DNA of 7,580 nucleotides from Bacteroidota bacterium (lineage in GTDB: Bacteria; Bacteroidota; Bacteroidia; Flavobacteriales; Flavobacteriaceae): positions 1-7,580 of the forward strand of contig CANKLD010000069.1 in assembly GCA_947483095.1 (NCBI GenBank), read 5' to 3'. Within the stretch, counting starts at the first letter, position 1. Every line of letters begins with the position of its first letter. The translations under genes were made by a program, and so were the position numbers. This document shows, piece after piece, positions 1-6,842 of the stretch. The notes beneath the pieces were generated by a model. That model had not been told where the DNA came from. It ran no database searches and saw only the letters and a list, made by a program, of their open reading frames with translations.

Positions 1-1263
1 GCGAAAGGAAAAGAAAAATCAATTGAAAAAGAATTTGAAGCATGGTTATCGGAATTTGATATTTCTCTTTCATTTCAAGATATTAGAAAAAAATCGTTGT
101 ATGAAGCGGTTGAAATTATTGTGAGTAAATTCCTATCCCCAACCCTTTCGGGAAACTCATATGTACAATACTTCATCGACATCGTTTTAGAACGAGACGT
201 TCGGAACCAAGCTGGAATTGCTGATTTTTTAAATTATTGGAATAAAAACAAAGACAAATTCAGTATTCCATCGCCTGAAGGGAAAAATGCCATCCGGATA
301 ATGACCATTCATAAATCGAAAGGGTTAGAATTTCCAGTGGTGATTATGCCATTTGCAGATGAAGATTATGCGCGTAAGCCAAAAGACAAATTGTGGCTTG
401 ATGCAGAACAAGAAACCTTTGGTTTGCCAAAAGTTTTAATTGATAATAGTAGTTCAGTTGAGAATTTTGGAGAAGATGCAGCTACGGTTTTCCACGAAAA
501 AAAACAAGAAGAATTGCTCGACAACATCAATGTTTTGTACGTGGCATTAACGCGTGCTGAAGAACAATTGTATGTGATTTCTCAATATTTAGATCCCAAC
601 AAAGAAGGCAAATATCCTTATAATACGGCTTCGTTTTTTATTGAGTATTTAATTGCTATTCAAGTATATAATCCAAGTGTTTTAGAATATGAATTTGGAA
701 ATAGAACTAAATTATCAAAAGTAATTTCAGTAACTGATGAAACCAATACAATTCCTATTATTAGCCAAGTATTAGATCCTAAAAATATAAAAATAGCCCA
801 ACGCGAAGCTTTGATGTGGGGAACACATCAGCAAGAAGCAATTGAATACGGGAACATAATTCATGAAATATTATCATTTGTAAAAACAGCATCTGATATA
901 GATTTATCAGTTCTAAAAGCAATTGAAAATGGATTAATTACCACAAATCAAAAAGAAGTTGTTTTAAAAAGTATTCAGGAAATTGTGAATAGTAAAGAAT
1001 TAGAAAGTTATTTTTCGCAAGGGAATGAAATCTTAAATGAACAGGCAATTATTCAAAAAGAAGGAAAAACAATTAAACCCGACAGAATGGTTTTGGCAAG
1101 CAATAATGAAGTCTATCTTTTGGATTATAAAACTGGAACGCACAATCAAAAGCACGAGTTACAATTGGAAAATTATAAAAATGCAATAGAAAAAATGGGC
1201 CTAAAAGTCACCAAAAAAGCGTTGGTTTATATAGGAAAAGAAATTAAGGTTGTAAATTTGTAA
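1..1263 (+). CDS. AddA-type UvrD-family helicase/nuclease, C-terminal 420 residues (5' partial)
   Basis: The reading frame is open from base 1, so the gene begins upstream; the TTG at 97 is an internal leucine, not a start. Numbering from base 1, residues 102-114 (TIHKSKGLEFPVV) are superfamily-1 helicase motif V and residues 174-187 (DNINVLYVALTRAE) are motif VI with its arginine finger. A RecB/AddA-type PD-(D/E)XK nuclease follows: GxxxH at 284-288, KPDR with Asp361, LLDYKTG with Asp375 and Lys377, and QxxxY at 388-392. The nuclease therefore looks catalytically complete. AddA-type proteins unwind and resect double-strand DNA ends together with AddB, preparing them for RecA in the cytoplasm. 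The Walker A half of the helicase lies outside the window. The probable AddB partner is the 921-aa protein starting at 4040. A kbl remnant follows after 18 bp and was probably co-transcribed. Family assignment is firm; the AddA name is inferred from domain order and the nearby AddB-type gene. Confidence 0.93.
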   Translation, partial: AKGKEKSIEKEFEAWLSEFDISLSFQDIRKKSLYEAVEIIVSKFLSPTLSGNSYVQYFIDIVLERDVRNQAGIADFLNYWNKNKDKFSIPSPEGKNAIRIMTIHKSKGLEFPVVIMPFADEDYARKPKDKLWLDAEQETFGLPKVLIDNSSSVENFGEDAATVFHEKKQEELLDNINVLYVALTRAEEQLYVISQYLDPNKEGKYPYNTASFFIEYLIAIQVYNPSVLEYEFGNRTKLSKVISVTDETNTIPIISQVLDPKNIKIAQREALMWGTHQQEAIEYGNIIHEILSFVKTASDIDLSVLKAIENGLITTNQKEVVLKSIQEIVNSKELESYFSQGNEILNEQAIIQKEGKTIKPDRMVLASNNEVYLLDYKTGTHNQKHELQLENYKNAIEKMGLKVTKKALVYIGKEIKVVNL

Positions 1264-1281
1264 AAAACTAAATTAAAAATA

Positions 1282-2470
1282 ATGTACGGTAAAATTCAAC
1301 AATTCCTTCAGTCGGAATTAGATACAATTGAAGAAAACGGGATATTTAAAAAAGAAAGAGTTATAACTTCCACGCAAGAAGCAGAAATTATGGTTAATGG
1401 GGAAATGGTATTGAATTTTTGTACCAATAACTATTTGGGACTTTCTTCTCATCCAGAAGTTGTACAAGCAGCAAAAGACACTTTGGATTCCCATGGGTTT
1501 TGAATGTCATCGATGCGATTTATCTGTGGAACTCAAGATATTCACAAAATTTTATAAAGAAAAATCGCTGAGTTTTATGGAACAGAAGACACCATCTTAT
1601 GCTGCGGCTTTTGACGCTAATGGCGGAGTTTTCGAACTTTTGTTAGGGGAACAAGATGGTATAATTTCTGACAGTTTGAATCATGCCTTAATTATTGACG
1701 GTTTTCGATTGTGTAAATCGGCTCGTTATCGATACGAAAATAACAATATGAAAGATTTAGAAACCCAATTAATAAAGGCTACTGAAGATGGAACGCGTTT
1801 TAAACTGATAGTTACTGACGGTGCATTTTCAATGGACGGAGTGGTAGCTCCATTAGATAAAATTTGTGATTTGGCCGATAAATATGATGCTATGGTAATG
1901 GTAGACGAGTGTCATGCAGCTGGATTTATTGGCGCAACCGGCAAAGGTACGCCGGAAGCAAAAGGAGTTATGGGTCGTGTTGACATCATCACGGGAACAT
2001 TAGGAAAAGCGCTCGGTGGAGCAATGGGGGGTTATACCACTGCCAAAAAAGAAATAATTGAAATATTAAGACAGCGTTCTCGTCCTTATTTATTTTCCAA
2101 TTCATTAGCGCCAGCAATTGTAGGGGCATCAATTAAGGCATTTGAATTATTAGAAAAAGACACCACTTTAAGGGATAAATTAGAAGAAAACACTAATTAT
2201 TTTAAAATAGGAATGAAAAAAGCCGGATTTGACATTATTGACGGCGATTCTGCCATAGTGCCAGTAATGCTTTAGGATGCAAAATTGGCTCAAAATATGG
2301 CAAACGAGCTACTAAAAAAAGGAATTTATGTAATTGGCTTCTTTTTCCCAGTGGTTCCTAAAGAGAAAGCAAGGATTAGAGTACAATTATTCGCCGCTCA
2401 TACTAAAGATCACTTAAATAAGGCAATACAAACTTTTTTTGAAGTTGGAAAACAACTAAATGTGATTTAA
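1282..2470 (+). pseudogene. kbl: glycine C-acetyltransferase (2-amino-3-ketobutyrate CoA ligase), broken by three stops and a frameshift
   Basis: The conceptual product is Kbl, a PLP-dependent alpha-oxoamine synthase that turns 2-amino-3-ketobutyrate plus CoA into glycine and acetyl-CoA in threonine breakdown after Tdh. Homology is continuous from MYGKIQQFL at 1282 to GKQLNVI at 2468. Restoring two bases gives 396 residues, against about 398 for E. coli Kbl, so nothing large is missing. Four lesions are visible. TGA at 1501-1503 stands where DSHGF-G-MSS needs Gly. TAA at 1555-1557 stands where Glu is expected. Two bases are missing near 1598-1600, in what was probably a TATAT run within TILYAAAF. 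TAG at 2273-2275 stands where VML-x-DAKLAQ continues, probably an original Tyr. The PLP lysine (TLGKALGG, 2006-2008) and FSNSLAPAI survive. Without suppression only 73 residues are made. The start lies 18 bp after the addA-type stop and no separate promoter is seen, so it was probably co-transcribed. The lesion count and three different stop codons argue against recoding. Confidence 0.95.
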
Positions 2471-2513
2471 ACAATTAAATAGCGCCCTTTTAATCAGATT
2501 TTTATCAAATCTC

Positions 2514-2544
2514 TTTGTAGTTAAATAATTACATATTACTTTTG
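2514..2544 (+). promoter_or_regulatory. Bacteroidota-type promoter for the ompA-family gene
   Basis: TTTG at 2514-2517 serves as the -33 element and TACTTTTG at 2537-2544 is an exact match to the TAnnTTTG -7 consensus of the Bacteroidota primary sigma factor. They are 19 bp apart, within the usual spacing. Transcription would start near 2551, giving a leader of about 27 nt that is A/T-rich and has no Shine-Dalgarno sequence, which is normal for this phylum. The promoter lies in the 107-bp gap after the kbl remnant, so ompA expression does not depend on transcription through the pseudogene. The rest of this gap shows no convincing further site. Confidence 0.75.
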
Positions 2545-2577
2545 TTCAATATTAATTCAAATTAAAACAAATCAAAT

Positions 2578-3978
2578 ATGAAATATCTAAACAAATTAAT
2601 TATTGTTGTTGTGTTATTAACAGGTTTATTATCCCAAGCTCAAGACGCAAATAATCCATGGGCTATATCTTTTGGAGCAAATGCAGTTGATACAAGAGTT
2701 AGTGCAGCTTCTAGCATTCAAGATCAATTTTCTAACTATTTTAACACTAAAGATAACTGGAATTTTATTCCTTCTTTTTCTTACCTTAATGTGTCAAAAT
2801 ATGCTGGAGATAATTTCTCTTTCGGATTTACAGGATCGATCAATAAAATGTCAAAATTTGTGAACACTAAAGGTATTGACGGAACTTATTCAGTTGTTAA
2901 TCCAGGAGATCACAATTATTATGGAGTTGATTTAGATATTAAATACAGCTTTATGGATATGTTAGGTTCAAAACGTTTTGACCCAACAGCTCATATGGGT
3001 GGAGGTTACATTTTCTTAGGAGATTTAAGTGCCGGTACAATGAACGCTGGATTAGGATTAACCTATTGGACAAATGAATTAGTTGGACTTTCTGTTCAAT
3101 CTAATTACAAGCATTCATTTGAAAATGAAAGAGTTCCTGGATTTGATGTTCCTACACACATGCAACATTTTGTAGGAATTACTTTCAAATTTGGAGGAAA
3201 AGACACCGATGGAGATGGGATATATGACAGAGAAGACGCTTGTCCAGAAGTTGCTGGTTTAAAACAATTCAAAGGTTGCCCAGATACCGATGGAGATGGT
3301 ATTGTTGATGCTAGCGATGCTTGTCCAGATGCTGCAGGTACTGTTGCAATGAACGGTTGTCCTGATACTGATGGTGATGGTGTAGCTGATAAAGATGACG
3401 CTTGTCCAGAAGTTGCTGGTTTAAAAGCATTAAAAGGCTGTCCTGATACAGATGCAGACGGAACTACAGATAAAGCTGATAAATGTCCAAATGTAAAAGG
3501 ACCTAAAGAAAATGCTGGTTGTCCTTGGCCTGATACTGATGGAGATTCAGTTTTAGATAAAGATGATAAATGTCCTACTGAAAAAGGAACAGTTGCAAAC
3601 AATGGTTGTGCAGAAATTTCTCAAGCAGCTTTAAATTCATTAGACGGATATGCTAAAACAATATTGTTTATCACTGGAAAATCTTCTTTCCAAAAACAAA
3701 CGTTACCAGTTTTAGTTTCTATTGCTACTATATTGAAAGAAAATCCAACAGCTAAATTTACGATATCTGGTCATGCAGATACAGTAGGAAGTGATGAGTT
3801 CAACTTGAAACTTTCTAATGAAAGAGCAACAGTAGTTAAAAACTATTTAGTTGCTAATGGAGTAGCTTCAGACAGACTATCTACAACTGGTTTTGGAGAC
3901 ACTAAACCAGTTGATAGCAATACAACTCCAGACGGAAGAACTAAAAACAGAAGAGTTGAAGTGAAATACGTTAAATAA
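2578..3978 (+). CDS. OmpA-family outer-membrane protein with thrombospondin type-3 repeats
   Basis: This is an intact 466-residue envelope protein. Residues 1-21 are a Sec signal peptide (basic MKYLNK, hydrophobic core, S-Q-A before a likely cut at Gln22). Residues 22 to about 206 alternate polar and aromatic/aliphatic residues with many glycines, as in a small outer-membrane beta-barrel. Residues 209-344 are five DxDxDG-type calcium-binding thrombospondin type-3 repeats forming a periplasmic spacer. Residues about 350-466 are the OmpA C-terminal domain: GHADTVGS followed by [13 protein letters not shown], with Asp401 and Arg416 at the same 15-residue spacing as the peptidoglycan-contacting Asp271/Arg286 of E. 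coli OmpA, and a terminal [10 protein letters not shown]. The expected role is to tether the outer membrane to peptidoglycan; the architecture resembles the abundant OmpA/P60 proteins of Flavobacterium. The ATG at 2578 is fixed by the signal peptide and the promoter spacing. It has its own promoter and terminator, so it is probably a single-gene, highly expressed unit. Confidence 0.95.
   Translation: MKYLNKLIIVVVLLTGLLSQAQDANNPWAISFGANAVDTRVSAASSIQDQFSNYFNTKDNWNFIPSFSYLNVSKYAGDNFSFGFTGSINKMSKFVNTKGIDGTYSVVNPGDHNYYGVDLDIKYSFMDMLGSKRFDPTAHMGGGYIFLGDLSAGTMNAGLGLTYWTNELVGLSVQSNYKHSFENERVPGFDVPTHMQHFVGITFKFGGKDTDGDGIYDREDACPEVAGLKQFKGCPDTDGDGIVDASDACPDAAGTVAMNGCPDTDGDGVADKDDACPEVAGLKALKGCPDTDADGTTDKADKCPNVKGPKENAGCPWPDTDGDSVLDKDDKCPTEKGTVANNGCAEISQAALNSLDGYAKTILFITGKSSFQKQTLPVLVSIATILKENPTAKFTISGHADTVGSDEFNLKLSNERATVVKNYLVANGVASDRLSTTGFGDTKPVDSNTTPDGRTKNRRVEVKYVK
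3202..3609 (+). repeat. five tandem 81-bp units encoding thrombospondin type-3 calcium-binding repeats
   Basis: The units begin at OmpA residues 209, 236, 263, 290 and 319. Each runs from DTDxDx through a CP to a GCP, giving one cysteine pair per unit. Units 1-3 are 27 residues. Unit 4 has an extra Trp-Pro (29 residues) and reads DTDADG; unit 5 reads DTDGDS. Units 1 and 3 share the GLKxxKGCP ending and units 2 and 5 share GTVAxNGC. A perfect 30-nt match occurs at 3235-3264 and 3397-3426, exactly 162 bp (two units) apart. The repeat also creates a long open frame on the opposite strand, which is an artefact of its codon pattern. Confidence 0.93.
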
Positions 3979-3996
3979 AAATTTAAAATAGTTATT

Positions 3997-4028
3997 AAAA
4001 CGCCTCGATTTATCGGGGCGTTTTTTTT
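3997..4028 (+). terminator. Rho-independent terminator of the ompA-family gene
   Basis: The arms CGCCTCGAT (4001-4009) and ATCGGGGCG (4012-4020) pair along their whole length, with one G-T wobble and a tiny central loop that in practice opens to about four to six bases. Eight T residues follow at 4021-4028 and an A-run precedes the stem, the classical intrinsic terminator layout. It starts 18 bp after the ompA stop codon. The addB-like ATG comes only 11 bp after the T-run. The stem is nearly symmetric, but the 5' A-run is only four bases, so it is probably weaker in the reverse direction. Confidence 0.92.
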
Positions 4029-4039
4029 ATATTTATAAA

Positions 4040-6805
4040 ATGATAGAATCAACTTTTTTAGATAAAATAGGACAGGTAATTATTAGAGAATATTCCAATA
4101 ATCTTTCAAATACTGTCGTGATTTTACCAAATAAAAGAGCAAAAATATTTTTGATTGAAGCGCTAAAGAATCAAATTGAAAATAATATTATTTGTCCTAA
4201 AATTATTAGTATTGAAGATTTCATCCAAGAAATTTCAGCTATAAGATCAATTGACTCAATAGAATTAGTTTTCGAATTCTATGAGGTTTATTTAAAGCTA
4301 ACCGACATAAAGAGCCAACAATCGTTCGATTTATTTGCCAATTGGGCAAAAATGCTCTTACAAGATTTCAACGAAATAGACAGATATTTATTAGATGCAA
4401 ATCATGTGCTTTCTTATTTAAAAGACATTGAAGACATTAAAAAATGGGGAATTGAAGTTGAAAACAAAACCAAGTTACTAGAAAATTATATCGATTTTTG
4501 GAAGTTATTGCCAAATTACTATCAAACTTTATACAATCATTTATTGAAAAAAGGTATTGGTTATCAAGGTTTAATTTATCGAGAAGCCGTAAATAAATTA
4601 AAATCATTTTCTAAATCTGTAACTAATACAAAGTATATTTTTGCGGGGTTTAATGCGCTAAATGCTGCTGAAGAAAAAATAGTTCAAAGTTTATTAGAAT
4701 CAAACCAAGCAAAAATTTATTGGGATATAGACCAAACATTTTTAAACGATCCATATCATGATGCTGGATTATTTATTAGAAGATTTAAAGACAAATGGAT
4801 CCATTATAAGTCCAAACCATTTGAATGGGTTGCTAATGATTTTTTGAAATTTAAAAAGAACATAAATATTATAGGTACCCCAAAAACAATTGGCCAAGCA
4901 AAAATTGCTGGAGGAATAATTGATGAATTAATTGCTAATGATCCAATGATTTGTTTAGATAAAGTAGCGATTGTATTAGGTGATGAAAATATGTTGATAC
5001 CATTACTTTATTCTCTCCCTTCAAGTGTAGGAGCACTTAATATTACAATGGGGTTTTCAAGCAAGAACAATCCTGCTCAAATATTAATCGCCAAGTTTTT
5101 TAAAATGCATTCCGCAGCTTTGTCCAGAAACAGCAAGAATTATGTGTTTTATTATAAAGACATTCTTGGAATATTAACACATCCATTAATTGAGCCGTAT
5201 TCCAATACCAGTGAATTAGTAAAAACAATAATTCAGTACAATTATACCTTTATTACTCATCAAAAAATTATAGAATTAAATCCAAATCCAAGTGATTTAT
5301 TTCTATTGTTATTTGGAAAATGGGAAGAAGGATCTTTGAAAGTACTTGGAGATATCTCACAATTATTGCAAACAATTAAAGGCAATTTGAGTAATGACAA
5401 TGAAGAGGAAAAAATCACAAAAGCATTCGTGTTTTCGATCTTTAAAGTCATAAATAAACTAATAAGTTATTATTCTAAATACGATCATATCGACAATATT
5501 GATACCCTTCATGCGATTTATAAACAGGTAATTGACCTTGCTGAGGTTTCATTTGAGGGCGAACCTTTAAATGGATTGCAAATTATGGGTGTTTTAGAAA
5601 GTCGTGTTTTAGATTTTGAAACGGTCATTATAACGTCTTTAAACGAGGGTAAATTACCTGCTGGAAAATCGCAAAATTCTTTTATACCCTATGATGTTAA
5701 AAGAGAATTAGAACTTCCTACTTTCAAAGAAAAAGATGCGATATATACCTATCACTTTTATCATTTGTTGCAACGAGCAAAAAACGTGTACCTACTTTAT
5801 AATACAGAAAGTGAAGGATTGGATGCTGGAGAAAAAAGCCGTTTTATAACGCAGTTACAAGTAGAATATCAAGACCAACATAATTTAACACCAGCAATTT
5901 ATAATGCGGTTATTCCCGAAAAAGCGAATCAACCAATGGTAATTCCAAAATCGGAATCGGTTGTGGCGCGGTTAAAAGAAATTGCCGAAATGGGCTTTTC
6001 ACCCACCACTCTTACAAGTTACATTCGAAATCCAATTCAGTTTTATTTTCAAAGGATATTAAAAATTAGAGAAGTTGAAGAAGTTGAAGAAAATATTGCG
6101 TTAAATACCTTAGGAACCATAATTCATGAAACCCTAAAATCAATGTACGCCCCATTTATTGGGAAATTTATTTCTGAAAGTGATATTTTAAGTTGCATCA
6201 AGATAATTGATGCAGAAGTAATGAAACAATTTAAATTAGAATACAAAGAGGGCGAAATCAAAAAAGGAAGAAATTTATTGGCTTTTGAAGTAGCTAAACG
6301 AAATGTTTCCAATTTTCTGAAAGTAGAATTGGAGAGTATTCTTTCAGGAGATGCAATAAAAATTCTAGCACTTGAACAAAGATATGAGCGAACTTTTGAG
6401 CATCCTAGTTTGCCTTTTCCAATAAAAATTGGCGGTTCTGTAGATAGAATCGATTTGCGAAATGGAGTTATTAGAATAATAGATTATAAAACTGGCAGGG
6501 TCGATAAAAGCACTGTAACATTATCGACTTGGACTGATTTAACAAAAGATATCGCAAATGAAAAAATAATCCAAGTGTTAGCTTATGCTTTTATGTATCA
6601 AGAAATGGCATTAGAGCAACAGATGGAGGCTGGAATTATCTCCTTCAAAAATTTAAAATCAGGGTTTTTGCCATTTACTTTTAAAGAAGGAAAAGAACTA
6701 AATACAATTATTAGTAAAGAAACAATTGATCAGTATTTAGAGCAAATTACTATTTTATTGGTTGAGATTTTTGACCAAAACATTCCGTTTGAAGAGAAAG
6801 TCTAG
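4040..6805 (+). CDS. AddB-type PD-(D/E)XK nuclease family protein (recombination/repair)
   Basis: This intact 921-residue protein matches the large Bacteroidota AddB-like proteins. The N-terminal part contains VVILPNKRAK (26-35), resembling the region just after Walker A in AddB. Residues 511-541 (MGVLESRVLDFETVII, then LNEGKLP) match the motif V-like segment of AddB/RecC-type inactive helicases. The C-terminal nuclease has TSYIRNPIQFYF at 659-670, GxxxH at 692-696, GGSVDRID with Asp802, IIDYKTG with Asp815 and Lys817, and QVLAY at 845-849, so the active site appears complete. AddB partners AddA in processing double-strand breaks. Two classical features are missing: no GxGK[ST] nucleotide-binding loop near the N-terminus, and Asn664 where AddB has the Cys of its CPF iron-sulfur motif. 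The start is the first in-frame ATG; no in-frame start lies between it and the terminator. Its promoter is unclear. It converges on the hydrolase gene with a 37-bp gap. The AddB role is inferred from domains and from the AddA-type gene nearby. Confidence 0.92.
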   Translation: MIESTFLDKIGQVIIREYSNNLSNTVVILPNKRAKIFLIEALKNQIENNIICPKIISIEDFIQEISAIRSIDSIELVFEFYEVYLKLTDIKSQQSFDLFANWAKMLLQDFNEIDRYLLDANHVLSYLKDIEDIKKWGIEVENKTKLLENYIDFWKLLPNYYQTLYNHLLKKGIGYQGLIYREAVNKLKSFSKSVTNTKYIFAGFNALNAAEEKIVQSLLESNQAKIYWDIDQTFLNDPYHDAGLFIRRFKDKWIHYKSKPFEWVANDFLKFKKNINIIGTPKTIGQAKIAGGIIDELIANDPMICLDKVAIVLGDENMLIPLLYSLPSSVGALNITMGFSSKNNPAQILIAKFFKMHSAALSRNSKNYVFYYKDILGILTHPLIEPYSNTSELVKTIIQYNYTFITHQKIIELNPNPSDLFLLLFGKWEEGSLKVLGDISQLLQTIKGNLSNDNEEEKITKAFVFSIFKVINKLISYYSKYDHIDNIDTLHAIYKQVIDLAEVSFEGEPLNGLQIMGVLESRVLDFETVIITSLNEGKLPAGKSQNSFIPYDVKRELELPTFKEKDAIYTYHFYHLLQRAKNVYLLYNTESEGLDAGEKSRFITQLQVEYQDQHNLTPAIYNAVIPEKANQPMVIPKSESVVARLKEIAEMGFSPTTLTSYIRNPIQFYFQRILKIREVEEVEENIALNTLGTIIHETLKSMYAPFIGKFISESDILSCIKIIDAEVMKQFKLEYKEGEIKKGRNLLAFEVAKRNVSNFLKVELESILSGDAIKILALEQRYERTFEHPSLPFPIKIGGSVDRIDLRNGVIRIIDYKTGRVDKSTVTLSTWTDLTKDIANEKIIQVLAYAFMYQEMALEQQMEAGIISFKNLKSGFLPFTFKEGKELNTIISKETIDQYLEQITILLVEIFDQNIPFEEKV

Positions 6806-6842
6806 GATTTTTTACCACAAAAGAAGCAAAAGATTATTTAAT

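Noticed and set aside
1501..1557. Selenocysteine or stop-codon readthrough in kbl
   Set aside because: The TGA is followed by an in-frame TAA and then a frameshift and a TAG. Gly and Glu are expected at the first two positions, and Kbl is not a known selenoprotein.
1460..1597. Apparent start of a 271-residue protein (MYKQQKTLW...)
   Set aside because: The first 46 or so residues are an out-of-frame reading of kbl. True Kbl coding enters this frame only after the 2-nt deletion near 1598, so this is not a separate gene.
2285..2470. Possible separate 61-residue protein beginning at TTG
   Set aside because: It is the C-terminus of Kbl in the same frame, cut off only by the TAG at 2273-2275.
2496..2512. 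Inverted repeat AGATTT / AAATCT with a 5-base loop, as a possible kbl terminator
   Set aside because: The stem has six pairs with a single G-C and no following T-run. It is weak and expected by chance in AT-rich DNA.
3105..3602. 165-residue open frame on the minus strand, rich in SGQ and [12 protein letters not shown] repeats
   Set aside because: It is the exact antisense of the thrombospondin type-3 repeats. The repeated codons avoid stops on the other strand, and there is no independent start signal or family resemblance.
4028..4035. TATATTTA as a possible -7 box for the addB-like gene
   Set aside because: It lacks the final G of TAnnTTTG, has no TTG at the right distance upstream, and would start transcription at or inside the start codon.
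6071..6092. Short 9-nt direct repeat encoding EVEEVEE in the AddB-type protein
   Set aside because: It is a low-complexity acidic stretch in a linker just before the nuclease GxxxH motif, with too few copies to call a meaningful repeat.
6806..6842. Possible bidirectional terminator between the convergent addB-like and hydrolase genes
   Set aside because: There is a T-run at 6808-6813 but no stable hairpin precedes it, and the ATCTTAG/CTAAAGAT near-palindrome lies inside the hydrolase coding region and is imperfect.
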